Notes under the pieces: model-generated | What the model saw: only the letters and a program-made list of their open reading frames with translations | Told to the model about the DNA's origin: nothing | Databases searched by the model: none | Program-made: the position numbers and the translations under genes | Shown: in pieces, positions 16,418-25,459 of the stretch | How positions within the stretch are numbered: position 1 is the first letter of the stretch | Layout of the letters: each line of letters opens with the position of its first letter | Assembly: GCA_947474705.1 (NCBI GenBank) | Contig: CANJJS010000012.1 | Span: 1-64,000 of the forward strand | Length of the DNA: 64,000 bases | Source: Acetobacteraceae bacterium | GTDB lineage: Bacteria > Pseudomonadota > Alphaproteobacteria > Acetobacterales > Acetobacteraceae | Reading direction: 5' to 3'

Positions 16418-17254
16418 ATGACCGCACCCCCGCGCGCCAGGCAGATCACCCCCCCCGCGATCAAGGCGCGGAAGGGCGGCGAGCCAATTGTGTGCCTGAC
16501 CAGCTACACCGCCTCCATGACCCGCCTCGTCGATCCGCATGTCGACCTCATCCTGGTCGGCGATTCCCTGGCGATGACCATTTACGGCATGGACAGCACG
16601 GTCGGCGTGACGCTGGACATGATGATCGCGCACGGCCGCGCGGTCGCGAAATCCGCCCGCCACGCCTGCGTCGTCGTCGATCTGCCCTTCGGGTCCTATG
16701 AGGAATCGCCCGCGCGGGCGTTTCGGAGCGCGGCGCGGGTGCTGGCGGAAACGGGGTGCGGCGCGGTGAAGCTGGAAGGCGGGGCGGAGATGGCGGAAAC
16801 CATCCGGTTTCTCACGCACCGAGGTGTCCCCGTTATGGCCCATATCGGCCTGACGCCGCAATCCGTGAACGCTCTGGGCGGTTACGGCGTGCGCGGACGC
16901 GGCGCGGATGAGGCGGCGTCCATTCTCGCCGATGCCCTCGCGGTGGCGGACGCGGGCGCCTTCAGCGTCGTGATCGAAAAGACCGCCGAGCCTTTGTCGC
17001 GCGAAATCTCCGCCCGGATCGGCATCCCCACCATCGGAATCGGCGCCTCGGTCGCCTGCGACGGACAGATTTTGGTCATCGACGATGTCGTCGGGCTGTT
17101 CACGGAGTTCCGGCCGAAATTCGTGAAGCGCTACGCCGAAACCGCGCAAGCCATCGAGGCGGCTGTCGCGGAATACGCCGCCGATGTCCTGGCCCGGCGC
17201 TTTCCCGGGCCGGAGCACGTGTTTTCGGCGGAAGCGCCGATCAAAAAGACCTGA
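16418..17254 (+). CDS. panB: 3-methyl-2-oxobutanoate hydroxymethyltransferase
   Basis: This 278-residue enzyme adds a hydroxymethyl group from 5,10-methylene-tetrahydrofolate to ketoisovalerate, the first step to pantothenate. [30 protein letters not shown] holds the Mg-binding Asp, [21 protein letters not shown] is the substrate loop, and the glutamate of VVIEK is the catalytic base; [18 protein letters not shown] follows. Length and motif order match Escherichia coli PanB. The partner panC is not in the window. No strong Shine-Dalgarno is visible, and the gene appears monocistronic and convergent with the amidohydrolase. Confidence 0.95.
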   Translation: MTAPPRARQITPPAIKARKGGEPIVCLTSYTASMTRLVDPHVDLILVGDSLAMTIYGMDSTVGVTLDMMIAHGRAVAKSARHACVVVDLPFGSYEESPARAFRSAARVLAETGCGAVKLEGGAEMAETIRFLTHRGVPVMAHIGLTPQSVNALGGYGVRGRGADEAASILADALAVADAGAFSVVIEKTAEPLSREISARIGIPTIGIGASVACDGQILVIDDVVGLFTEFRPKFVKRYAETAQAIEAAVAEYAADVLARRFPGPEHVFSAEAPIKKT

Positions 17255-17287
17255 CGGCGAGGCGCTTCCGCGCCCCGCCGCCGCGAC

Positions 17288-18754
17288 TCATTCCGCCGCC
17301 ATCCGTGTGGGCGTTTGCGCCAGCAGCGCCCGCGCCTCATTCGCGACACGGGTGCCGTCGAAGAAGTTCGGGTTCTGCGTGCCCCAGAGCCGCACGGTAT
17401 TGCCGAAAACGAAGTCCTTGAAGTCGTCCTGGGTTATGAACCCATCCTCCACCAGTTCGAACGCCTCCGGCAGCGGATCGCGCATGTCGATCACGTCGAA
17501 ATGCCCGATATCGGAACTGTAGATCGCGTTCAGCTTCGCGCCGAACGGATTGGTCTTTCCGAATGCGATCGCGTTCATCCGGTCGTCCGCCTCGCACCCG
17601 AAATAGAACGGGGTCGAGAACAGGTCCTTCCAGTCCTCCTTCCGCGTGATTTTACATTTGACGAAGTCGTCGAGCTCCTCCAGACCGCCGGTGCCCAACA
17701 GTTCCGGATCGGGCACCCCGTTCCGTTCCTTCAGGGCATCGAGAATATCGGAATATCCATATTTCTCGACGAGGTCCATGAGAAGCTTCCGGTCGAGCCG
17801 GTCCGGATGCATGTTCTCCAGCGCCCTGGCGTTGCGGCGCTCCCAGTGCTCGATCAGATCGCCGAACAATTGCGACGCCCAACCGACCCCGCCTTCGAGG
17901 AAGGCCCATCGCAACTCAGGGAACCGCCGCGTGATCCCACCGAGGAAGACGCCCTTGCAGGCGGCATGCCCCGCGGCGGCGAAGTGGCCGATATGGTTGT
18001 AAACGAAGTTCGTTGGCGAATTCCGCAGACCTTGATTGGACCCGGTGCTGTGGAACGTCGGCGCGATCTTCAGGTCGCGGCAGGCGGCCCACACCGGGTC
18101 GTAGTCGTAAAGGCCGTCGACGCCGAAGACCTCGTACCAAACCGCGAATTTATCGGCCTCCGGGTCGCCCTTGACCGAGGGTACCTGGCGCGGGAAGGCG
18201 CTGCCGAACATCCCGACTTTCGAGCCGAGTTGTTTGGTGGCGAATTCCAGCTCCGCGATCGCTTCTTCCGGATGGTGCATTGGGATGATGGCGGCCGGTG
18301 TCATCCTGTCGGAGAGTTTCGAAAAATACTCGGCGGAGACCACGTTATACGCGTGGATCACCGCCCGCCGTGTCTCGTCGTCCTTGATGCGTGGCAGCCG
18401 CAATCCCGCCGTCGGATAGACAATGGCGAAGTCGGCGCCGAATTCGTCCATCCGGTCGTAGAACAATCGCGGCATCATCGCCGTGGCGCGATCCAGCGTG
18501 TTGCCGGTCTGCCGCGTCCAAAAGCCGGGCATCGCGACCCGCCGGCGCTTCCTTTCCTCGACTGACATGTTCAGCGCGGTTTTCGTCGCGCCCATCGCCG
18601 CGAGGAACCCATCGGCGGCCTTATCGCCACCCACTTTGCGCATTTTTTCCGCGAAAACAGGATCGTATTCGACCCAGTGGCCATCGCCATCGATCACCGG
18701 ATGGTTGAGACTCGCGCGTATTTGCGCGGGCGTCTGGTGTGCGTGACCTGTCAT
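17288..18754 (-). CDS. Amidohydrolase-family protein (ACMSD/LigW-like)
   Basis: The 488-residue protein begins its fold with HPVIDGDGHWVEYDP, where the usual DxHxH metal motif is modified to DGDGH. It keeps the TIM-barrel blocks of decarboxylase-type amidohydrolases: FAIVYPTAGLRLPRI, MHHPEEAIAELEFA, a large FVYNHIGHFAAAGHAACKGVFLGGITRRFPELRWAFLEGG segment and YSSDIGHFDV near the end, which supplies the final Asp. The ATG at 18754 has an excellent GGGAGGAAAGC upstream, so the longer open frame is rejected. Relatives act in aromatic acid decarboxylation or hydration, but this substrate is unknown. It stands alone on the minus strand. Confidence 0.8.
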   Translation of the reverse strand: MTGHAHQTPAQIRASLNHPVIDGDGHWVEYDPVFAEKMRKVGGDKAADGFLAAMGATKTALNMSVEERKRRRVAMPGFWTRQTGNTLDRATAMMPRLFYDRMDEFGADFAIVYPTAGLRLPRIKDDETRRAVIHAYNVVSAEYFSKLSDRMTPAAIIPMHHPEEAIAELEFATKQLGSKVGMFGSAFPRQVPSVKGDPEADKFAVWYEVFGVDGLYDYDPVWAACRDLKIAPTFHSTGSNQGLRNSPTNFVYNHIGHFAAAGHAACKGVFLGGITRRFPELRWAFLEGGVGWASQLFGDLIEHWERRNARALENMHPDRLDRKLLMDLVEKYGYSDILDALKERNGVPDPELLGTGGLEELDDFVKCKITRKEDWKDLFSTPFYFGCEADDRMNAIAFGKTNPFGAKLNAIYSSDIGHFDVIDMRDPLPEAFELVEDGFITQDDFKDFVFGNTVRLWGTQNPNFFDGTRVANEARALLAQTPTRMAAE

Positions 18755-18854
18755 GCTTTCCTCCCACTCTTGTGTGAACGTCGTCGTCCCGGTGGTAGCA
18801 TCGGACAGCGCAGCACCAATCGTGGCGCGAGTCAAATCGTGGGAGTTACCGGAA

Positions 18855-19331
18855 CGCGCGAATAAAGAACGTCATCGTTACGAAAGATATTGGAACGATC
18901 GCGAATCGCCCGGCCCAGACCGGAGGGCGACAGGCGGGTCAGGCGCGCGCCAGGCCAACCGCCCGCGATCGCGCCTCCCCGGTGGCGGCTCGATCTCGTG
19001 GCATACCAATCCCGGGGGCATGCCCGCCGGTACCGCCGCGAAAGCCGCGGTCGAAGGCCCGGCCAAAGGCATGGCCCGCGATCTCGGACCCGATAAAATC
19101 CGGGTCGTCACGGTCATCCCCGGCTGGATCGCGATGCGCCGTCGGATCGATCCGTGGCTGACCCCGAAGGCCGAGGCGGAGCCTCTGAAACCGCGATGCC
19201 TGAACGAGAAACTTTACCCGCCAGACCTCGCGCGCATGGTCCTTTGGCTGGCATCCGACGCCAGCCGGATGTGCGCCGGACAGCTCTGGGTCGTCGACGG
19301 CGGGTGGATGTGGCGGTCCTTTCCGTCATAA
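18855..19331 (+). pseudogene. Decayed SDR sugar dehydrogenase gene
   Basis: The reading frame carries only the second half of a short-chain dehydrogenase: GGSISWHTN, TAAKAAVEGPAKGMARDLGPDKIRVVTVIPGW and LARMVLWLASDASRMCAGQLWVVDGGW. The N-terminal TGxxxGIG motif is absent. The part upstream of GGSISW only matches in patches (ERH...YWNDRES), which suggests small deletions and frame changes. The catalytic tyrosine of YTAAK has become glycine (GTAAK). The conserved ending resembles sugar 1-dehydrogenases (L-arabinose/D-galactose type). It lies directly before a sugar-lactonase-like gene, so the pair is probably the remnant of one sugar-oxidation operon. Confidence 0.7.
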
Positions 19332-19404
19332 AAGCCTTGACCCCGGCGGCCCGTATCGCCTTCCTGTGCTTCGCCGTCAGCGCAATCGGAGTTTGTTGTC
19401 AGCC

Positions 19405-20229
19405 ATGATCCGTGTCGATGCTCATCACCATGTTTGGCGCCTCGACCGGGGCGAATACCCCTGGCTAACGCCGGATATGTCCATTTATCGGGATTTCGGC
19501 CTCGAGGATCTCCGGCCGTTGCTCGACGACATCGATGCCACGGTGCTGATCCAGGCGGCCGCGACAGATGCCGAAACGGACGATCTGCTGGCGATCGCGC
19601 GGGACTCGAATGGTCTGGTGCGCGGAGTCGTCGGCTGGGTGGACTTCGAATCCCCCGCCGCCGTCGCGCGAATCGAGGCACTGGCGAAAAACCCTTTGTT
19701 GAAAGGCCTCCGCCCGATGCGCCCGGACGGCGGCGACATCGGCTGGCTCTTCGGCGAAACCGCGGCCTCCGCGCTGAAAGCCATGGCCGCGCATGGCCTG
19801 TGCCTCGACGCGCCAATCGAGGCGCGGCATTTGCCGGCGTTTACGCGGTTCGCCAACATGTATCCCGATTTGAAAATCGTCCTCGACGATGCCGCCAGGC
19901 CGCCCATCGCCGCCCGCGAATTCGACAGCTGGGCGGACGACCTCGACCGCGCCGCGCGTGAAACCAACGCCTTTTGCAAATTGTCCGGCCTCCCCGCCGT
20001 CGCCGGCGAGGGCTGGATGATGAACGATGTCCGCCCTTACGTGGACCACATCTTCGATTGCTTCGGCCCGTCGCGGACCATGTGGGGCAGCGGCTGGCCG
20101 CTGGTCGAAATGTTCACGCCCTATCAACGCTGGCGCACGATCTGCGAACGCTTCCAGTTCCGCTTCGGTCTCGCGGAACGCGACGAAATCATGTGCGGTA
20201 CCGCCGTCCGGTTTTACGGTCTGTCGTAA
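19405..20229 (+). CDS. Amidohydrolase of the sugar-lactonase type, likely impaired
   Basis: The 274-residue protein matches the L-rhamnono/L-fucono-1,5-lactonase-like amidohydrolases: MIRVDAHHHVWRLDRGEYPWL at the start and the family order through GLRPM and MWGSxWP. Two metal or catalytic positions are changed. The family IDHxxKPP reads LDDAARPP (His to Asp), and GSDWP reads GSGWP (Asp to Gly, a one-base GAC to GGC change). The frame itself is intact. The start is the ATG at 19405. It follows the dead SDR gene by about 70 bases. I infer recent loss of function or a changed role. Confidence 0.75.
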   Translation: MIRVDAHHHVWRLDRGEYPWLTPDMSIYRDFGLEDLRPLLDDIDATVLIQAAATDAETDDLLAIARDSNGLVRGVVGWVDFESPAAVARIEALAKNPLLKGLRPMRPDGGDIGWLFGETAASALKAMAAHGLCLDAPIEARHLPAFTRFANMYPDLKIVLDDAARPPIAAREFDSWADDLDRAARETNAFCKLSGLPAVAGEGWMMNDVRPYVDHIFDCFGPSRTMWGSGWPLVEMFTPYQRWRTICERFQFRFGLAERDEIMCGTAVRFYGLS

Positions 20230-20231
20230 CG

Positions 20232-21437
20232 TCAGACCATCCCGGCGGCGGCGAGAAGCGTGGCGAGGCCGGCCTCCATGCCACGCAGACTCGAATCGCG
20301 CTCGACGTCGATCCACTCCTCCAATGAATGTTCCCGCCCGCCGGTGCCGCCAGAGCCGATACGGATGGCGGGAATGCCCAGACTCATGGGAATGTTGGCG
20401 TCGGTGGAAGACGCCTCGAACCGTGTCTCGAACCCTTTCGCTTCAATCGCCTCTTTCGCGAAACGCACGAGTTCATGAGATTCGGAGGTATGGCCCGCCG
20501 GCCGGTCGCCAATCGGAAGCAGCTCGACCGTCACGGGCCCATTGCGGGTGGACCGCATTTCGTTTTCCGCCGCCGCGGCGGCTTGGACAATGTCGAAAAA
20601 TCGTTGTTCCAGCGTCGCGAGTTCGTTGACGGACTCCGACCGCAGATCGAACTCGGTCCACACCGCGTTCGGGATCGAATTAATGGAGGTCCCCCCACCC
20701 GTGACACTCGCGCTGAACGTCGTTTTCGGCACGGCCGGGACAGGCACGCGCCCGAGGCGAGAGATCGCGTCGGCCATGGCGAACATCGGATTCACCACGC
20801 CGAAGGAACCAAAACTATGCCCGCCGGGCGCCTTGAAGGTCGCCCGGTACCGTTTCGATCCGACACCGCCCGTGACGATACGGGTCATATCGGGACTGTC
20901 GACGGTGATGAATTGTTCTATGCGGTCTTTATATTGTCCCTTTTGGAACAGGTGGCGCACGCCGCGTAGATCGCCCAGACCTTCCTCGCCGACATCGGCC
21001 ACGAACAAAATATCCGCCCGCGTCTCGATTCCCGCCGCGTCCATGGCGCGCAACCAGGCCAGCAGCACCGCGAGGCTCCGCGTGTCGTCGCCGATGCCCG
21101 GCGCGAAGAGCTTCGTGCCCTCGCGCCGCACTTTCACGTCCGTGCCGTCCGGAAAAACCGTGTCCAGATGGGCGGCGACGCAAATCAGATGCCCGTTGCC
21201 GGTGCCGCGGCGGATTCCCGTGACATTGCCCTCGGCGTCGATCTCCAGATCGGACAGGCCATGGGCCTTCGCCATTTCGAACCAGGTGTCCGCGCGGCGG
21301 GTTTCCTTGAACGAGGGCGCCTCGATTTCCGTCAGGCGGATAATGTCGCCGACGGTGCGATCGTGTTCCGCGGCGAGCACCTCCGCCGCGCGGCGGAAGG
21401 CGTCGCTGTTCATGATGCGGCCAATGGTGGTGTCCAT
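20232..21437 (-). CDS. M20-family metallopeptidase (peptidase T-like)
   Basis: The 401-residue dizinc peptidase has VAAHLDTVFP (His90, Asp92), APGIGDDTRSLA (Asp117/118), FVADVGEEGLGD (catalytic Glu151, Glu152), the dimerisation-lid start PGGHSFGSFGVVNP and the late SSTDANIPMSLGIPAIRIGSGG. The motif order and length resemble PepT-like tri- or dipeptidases. I start at MDTTIG with AAGGA upstream rather than at the longer open frame. It ends two bases from the convergent lactonase-like gene and is divergent from the thioesterase. Peptidase versus amidohydrolase activity cannot be separated here. Confidence 0.85.
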   Translation of the reverse strand: MDTTIGRIMNSDAFRRAAEVLAAEHDRTVGDIIRLTEIEAPSFKETRRADTWFEMAKAHGLSDLEIDAEGNVTGIRRGTGNGHLICVAAHLDTVFPDGTDVKVRREGTKLFAPGIGDDTRSLAVLLAWLRAMDAAGIETRADILFVADVGEEGLGDLRGVRHLFQKGQYKDRIEQFITVDSPDMTRIVTGGVGSKRYRATFKAPGGHSFGSFGVVNPMFAMADAISRLGRVPVPAVPKTTFSASVTGGGTSINSIPNAVWTEFDLRSESVNELATLEQRFFDIVQAAAAAENEMRSTRNGPVTVELLPIGDRPAGHTSESHELVRFAKEAIEAKGFETRFEASSTDANIPMSLGIPAIRIGSGGTGGREHSLEEWIDVERDSSLRGMEAGLATLLAAAGMV

Positions 21438-21502
21438 ACCCCGGGTCCTTGAAGCGCATGGGAGATACGCGGCAAAATGTCGCATCGAGGGAGAAGAGTC
21501 GA

Positions 21503-21895
21503 ATGGATATCGCCGAGTACCAACGGAATTTGCCGGGTCTGCCGAAGTTTTTGGGCATGACCTTCACGCGTATCGAAAAGGACGTCGTCGTCGCGGAAAT
21601 TGTGGTGCGGGAGGAACATTGCAATCCGGCGGGCACCATCCATGGCGGCGGAATCATGGCCTTCGCCGATACCATGGGCGCCATCGGCACCTGGGTTAAT
21701 CTTCGCGAGGGGCAGGACACCACGACCATCGAGAGCAAAACGAATTTCTTCGCCGCGGCGCCGATCGGCACGGTGCTCACGGCCGAGGCCATTCCCTTGC
21801 ATCGGGGGCGCCGGACGCAGGTCTGGGAAACGAAACTGACCCGGCCCGACGGAAGGGTGGTGGCGAAGGTCACGCAGACGCAATTGGTGATTTGA
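21503..21895 (+). CDS. PaaI-type hotdog-fold thioesterase
   Basis: The 130-residue protein has a single hotdog domain with HCNPAGTIHGGGIMAFADTMGAIGTW (HGG around residue 47, Asp56), the PaaI/YdiI catalytic region that hydrolyses acyl- or aroyl-CoA. TTTIESKTNFFAAAPIGTVLTAEA follows as expected. GGGAGAAGAG lies upstream of the ATG. It is divergent from the M20 peptidase and followed by a 350-base region holding a small ORF. The family includes phenylacetyl-CoA and hydroxybenzoyl-CoA thioesterases; the actual acyl group is unknown. Confidence 0.9.
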   Translation: MDIAEYQRNLPGLPKFLGMTFTRIEKDVVVAEIVVREEHCNPAGTIHGGGIMAFADTMGAIGTWVNLREGQDTTTIESKTNFFAAAPIGTVLTAEAIPLHRGRRTQVWETKLTRPDGRVVAKVTQTQLVI

Positions 21896-21901
21896 CGCCA
21901 G

Positions 21902-21954
21902 GCCCCGATCCCGGCGTTTACGGTTCGTTAAAACCTCCGCGTCAGGATCGGGGC
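21902..21954 (+). repeat. Long-loop inverted repeat after the thioesterase gene
   Basis: GCCCCGATCC (21902-21911) pairs perfectly with GGATCGGGGC (21945-21954) across a 33-base loop. No T tract follows, so it is not a standard terminator. It lies 7 bases after the thioesterase stop and 33 bases before a small ORF, so it might structure the leader of that ORF. Confidence 0.5.
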
Positions 21955-21986
21955 GCGGCAATAGTGCCGTACGGAGGAACGACACA

Positions 21987-22058
21987 ATGCTTTGCATTGA
22001 CGTCACACTCCGGTGGAAAAAGCGGCACATCCGGATTCGAATTAAGATTCGGCTGTAA
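21987..22058 (+). CDS. Putative small cationic peptide ORF (23 aa)
   Basis: ATG at 21987 is preceded at 8-base spacing by GGAGG and encodes 23 residues starting MLCIDVTLRWKKRH and ending IRIRIKIRL. The peptide has nine Arg/Lys and one His, with an alternating hydrophobic-basic end typical of an amphipathic strand. A 12-base-pair hairpin lies 17 bases after the stop. No longer gene occupies this 350-base gap on either strand. It could be a real micro-protein, a leader peptide, or chance. I know no matching family. Confidence 0.4.
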   Translation: MLCIDVTLRWKKRHIRIRIKIRL

Positions 22059-22074
22059 CGCGTTTCCGACCGGC

Positions 22075-22104
22075 CCCGGCGGGCAGTACACGCTGTCTGC
22101 CGGG
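22075..22104 (+). terminator. Hairpin downstream of the small cationic ORF
   Basis: CCCGGCGGGCAG pairs with CTGTCTGCCGGG (12 base pairs with two G-T pairs) around TACACG. There is no downstream T run, so termination would be weak or Rho-assisted. The rest of the gap to 22245 shows nothing recognisable. Confidence 0.4.
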
Positions 22105-22245
22105 AGCCCGAATGCGTTAACAAATTTCCCAATCCGCGTCTATCCACGCGTATGTAGTACTCCCAGCCCAAGGATGGGCGCGAGCCAACTCGACGCCCGC
22201 TTCAGTACGGCCGCGAAAGCCTGGGCGCGGTAATCCTTATCGGCG

Positions 22246-23586
22246 TTAACCAGCCGCGCCAAAGACCCGTTCGAAAATCCGATCCACCGCCCGCGTATGC
22301 AGACCGGGATCGAACGCCGCGTCGAGTTCGGCCGCCGAAACCCGCCCGATCACCTCCGGATCGGCTTCCAAATTTTCCCGGAACGACCGTCCTTCCGGTG
22401 TTCCCAGCTTCGTCCAGGTCGCCATCGCGCAACGCTGGGTAATCGAATAAGAATCCTCCCGCGAAATGCCCGACCGCGCCAGGACCAACAGAACTTCCCC
22501 GGAATAAACGACCCCGCCCAGACTATCGAGGTTGGCCCGCATCCGTTCCGGATAAACAAGAAGCCGGTCCATCATCCCCGCCAGCCGCATCAACGCGAAA
22601 TCCAGAGTCACCGTGGTGTCCGGCCCGATGGCGCGTTCGACGCTGGAGTGGCTGATGTCGCGCTCGTGCCACAACGTGACATTTTCCATCGCCGGAACGA
22701 CCGCGGACCGGACAATGCGCGCGAGGCCGGTCAGATTCTCGCTCAACACCGGATTCCGCTTATGCGGCATTGCCGACGAGCCCTTCTGGCCCGGATGGAA
22801 AAATTCTTCCGCCTCCCGCACTTCGGAGCGTTGCAAATGCCGGACTTCCGTGGCCAGCCGCTCAATGGCGCAGGCGATCACCCCCAAAGCCGCGAAAAAC
22901 GCCGCGTGCCGGTCGCGGGGAATGACCTGGGTGGACACCGGCTCGGGTTGCAGGCCCAGCCGCTCGGCGACGAATTCTTCCACCGACGTGTCGAGATGCG
23001 CGAAGGTCCCGACGGCGCCGCTGATTTGCGCCACCGCGACTTCCTCCCGCGCCGCCACCAGACGCGCCCGGCCCCGCGCGAATTCGGCGTAATGGCCCGC
23101 GAGTTTCAGACCGAACGTCGTCGGTTCCGCGTGGATGCCATGGCTGCGGCCGATGGTCATGGTGAATTTATGCTCGAAGGCCCGCTTTTTCAGCGCCCCC
23201 ATCACCGCGTCCATGTCCTTCAGCAGCAAATCGGCCGCCTGCGTCAGTTGCACCGACAAACAGGTGTCCAGCACATCGGAGCTGGTCATGCCCAAATGCA
23301 CGAACCGGCTGTCCGGGCCAACGCTTTCTGCGAGCCAGGTCAGAAAGGCGATGACGTCGTGCCGGGTCTCCCGCTCGATGGCGTCGATCTTCTCGATATC
23401 CGCCGGTCCGATCGCCGCGAGCGCCGGGCCGCCGTTCTCGCGAATATTGCGGGCCGCGGAGTCGGGAATCGCGCCGGCGCGCGCCATGCCTTCCGCGGCG
23501 AGGGCCTCGATCTCGAACCAGATGCGATACCGGTTCTCGGGCGACCAGATTCCGGCCATTTCCGGGCGGCTGTAACGGGGAACCAT
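22246..23586 (-). CDS. purB: Adenylosuccinate lyase
   Basis: This 446-residue enzyme of the fumarase/aspartase superfamily acts twice in purine synthesis, splitting SAICAR and adenylosuccinate to release fumarate. It starts MVPRYSRPEMAGIWSPENRY, typical of the shorter bacterial PurB class, and carries HLGMTSSDVLDTC, GRSHGIHAEPTTFGLK (catalytic His) and the superfamily signature SSAMPHKRNP. SHSSVERAIGPDTTV is also conserved. GAGG lies upstream of the chosen ATG. The divergent neighbour is an aldehyde dehydrogenase; other pur genes are not in the window. Confidence 0.97.
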   Translation of the reverse strand: MVPRYSRPEMAGIWSPENRYRIWFEIEALAAEGMARAGAIPDSAARNIRENGGPALAAIGPADIEKIDAIERETRHDVIAFLTWLAESVGPDSRFVHLGMTSSDVLDTCLSVQLTQAADLLLKDMDAVMGALKKRAFEHKFTMTIGRSHGIHAEPTTFGLKLAGHYAEFARGRARLVAAREEVAVAQISGAVGTFAHLDTSVEEFVAERLGLQPEPVSTQVIPRDRHAAFFAALGVIACAIERLATEVRHLQRSEVREAEEFFHPGQKGSSAMPHKRNPVLSENLTGLARIVRSAVVPAMENVTLWHERDISHSSVERAIGPDTTVTLDFALMRLAGMMDRLLVYPERMRANLDSLGGVVYSGEVLLVLARSGISREDSYSITQRCAMATWTKLGTPEGRSFRENLEADPEVIGRVSAAELDAAFDPGLHTRAVDRIFERVFGAAG

Positions 23587-23776
23587 GAAACCTCGACGGG
23601 GTGTAAGGGGCGAATGCGGCGGCCGTCTGCTACCACGGGCCCGCGGCCAACGTCGAGGCTGTGTTCGGCACCGGGCAGTCGCGATCCCCATGGCGCCGTG
23701 GCAGCGCCGTGGCGCGAACCAATCCTGACAGCGCCACCGGAAAATGCTATTGCAGTCCGTCTTGGAGGACAGACTC

Positions 23777-25255
23777 ATGCTCAATCCCGTCTCGCCGTTA
23801 CCGCTGAAGGACCCCACGCTGTTCCGTCAGTCGAATTACCTCGACGGGGCATGGATCGGTGCCGATTCCGGTAAAACCCTCGTCGTGAAAAACCCCGCCA
23901 CGGGCGAAGCGATCGGCGAGGTTCCCGCCATGGGCACCGCCGAAACCCGCCGCGCCATTGAGGCCGCGCACCGCGCCTTTCCCGCCTGGCGCGCGATGCT
24001 GGCGAAGGAACGCCGCGCGATCCTGCGGAAGTTGTCCGATCTGATGCTGGCCAACGCCGACGATCTCGGCGCGATCATGACGGCCGAACAGGGCAAGCCG
24101 CTGGTGGAAGCCAAGGGCGAGATCGCCTATGCCGCCAGTTTCATCGAATGGTTCGCCGACGAGGCACTCCGTGTCTATGGCGACACGATTCCGCAAAACG
24201 CCAAGGGCCGGCGGATTCTCGTGCTGAAAGAACCGATTGGCGTCTTCGCGGCGATCACCCCGTGGAATTTTCCCTCCGCCATGATCACCCGCAAGGCCGG
24301 TCCGGGCTGGGCCGCCGGCTGCACCGGGGTGATCCGGCCCGCGAGCCAGACCCCGTTCTCCGCCCTCGCGCTCGCCGTACTGGCGGAGCGCGCGGGCATG
24401 CCCCCCGGCGTGTGCAATGTGCTGACCGGCCCCAGCGGCGCCATGGGCGAGGAACTGACGTCCAATCCGAAAGTCCGGAAATTGTCGTTCACCGGCTCGA
24501 CCGAGGTCGGGGCGAAATTGCTGGCGATGTGCGCCCCCACGATCAAGAAAACCTCCATGGAGCTGGGCGGCAACGCGCCCTTCATCGTGTTCGACGACGC
24601 CGACCTCGACGCCGCCGTCGTGGGCGCCATGGGCAGCAAATTCCGCAACACCGGCCAGACCTGCGTCTGCGCCAACCGCATCCTGGTGCAGGACGGCGTT
24701 TTCGACGCCTTCGCCGCCAAACTGAAAGTCGCCGTCGAAGCCATGAAAGTCGGTAACGGTATGGAGGACGGTGTCAGCCAGGGCCCGCTGATCAACGCCG
24801 AGGCCGTGACGAAAGTCGAAGAACACATCGCCGACGCCGTCAGCCGCGGCGCCTCCATCCTAACCGGCGGGAAACGGCACCGCCTGGGCGGGACATTCTT
24901 CGAACCGACCGTCCTCGCCAACGTCCCCACCGCGGCCCTGATCTTCCGCGAGGAAACCTTCGGCCCCGTCGCCCCTTTGTTTCGTTTCAAGACCGAGGAA
25001 GACGCGATCCGCATGGCGAACGACACCGATTTCGGCCTGGCCTCGTATTTCTATGCGCGCGACATGGGACGGATCTTCCGGGTCGCGGAGGCGCTGGAAT
25101 ACGGCATCGTCGGGATCAACGAGGGGATCATTTCCACGGCCGAGGTCCCATTCGGCGGCGTCAAACAGTCGGGACTGGGCCGCGAGGGATCCAAATACGG
25201 CATCGAGGACTACCTGGAAGTGAAGTATTTGGCGCTTGGCGGTATCGGAACGTAA
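23777..25255 (+). CDS. NAD(P)-dependent succinate-semialdehyde dehydrogenase family
   Basis: This 492-residue aldehyde dehydrogenase resembles Gab[13 protein letters not shown] opens the cofactor site, FTGSTEVG is the nucleotide loop, [18 protein letters not shown] has the general-base Glu, [11 protein letters not shown] has the catalytic Cys, and EETFGPV and [16 protein letters not shown] close the active site. The cofactor motif that usually reads KPA is RPA here, which may affect NADP versus NAD preference. GGAGG precedes the ATG. It could oxidise succinate semialdehyde or, as in the oxidative pentose pathway, 2-oxoglutarate semialdehyde. No gabT is adjacent. Confidence 0.9.
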   Translation: MLNPVSPLPLKDPTLFRQSNYLDGAWIGADSGKTLVVKNPATGEAIGEVPAMGTAETRRAIEAAHRAFPAWRAMLAKERRAILRKLSDLMLANADDLGAIMTAEQGKPLVEAKGEIAYAASFIEWFADEALRVYGDTIPQNAKGRRILVLKEPIGVFAAITPWNFPSAMITRKAGPGWAAGCTGVIRPASQTPFSALALAVLAERAGMPPGVCNVLTGPSGAMGEELTSNPKVRKLSFTGSTEVGAKLLAMCAPTIKKTSMELGGNAPFIVFDDADLDAAVVGAMGSKFRNTGQTCVCANRILVQDGVFDAFAAKLKVAVEAMKVGNGMEDGVSQGPLINAEAVTKVEEHIADAVSRGASILTGGKRHRLGGTFFEPTVLANVPTAALIFREETFGPVAPLFRFKTEEDAIRMANDTDFGLASYFYARDMGRIFRVAEALEYGIVGINEGIISTAEVPFGGVKQSGLGREGSKYGIEDYLEVKYLALGGIGT

Positions 25256-25281
25256 CGAACCGGACGTTTTTCGCATGACGG

Positions 25282-25307
25282 CGATCGCGAGCGCGCCCTC
25301 GCGATCG
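25282..25307 (+). terminator. Hairpin after the aldehyde dehydrogenase gene
   Basis: CGATCGCGAG and CTCGCGATCG form a perfect 10-base-pair stem with a 6-base loop 26 bases after the stop. No T run follows on the plus strand, so its terminator role is only likely. The rest of 25256-25459 shows no gene. Confidence 0.5.
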
Positions 25308-25459
25308 TCCGTCGAACCGCTCCACGCCGTCCGGACCCGGCCCTCTCCCAATCGAACCCTGAGGCGACGGCGCCATTTCGATTGCAAAAAAAAGCCGGAA
25401 CGCGCGAGACATGATCGTCCGCCGTTTTCTGACGGGGCATACCTTGAAGGATCGCGCCC

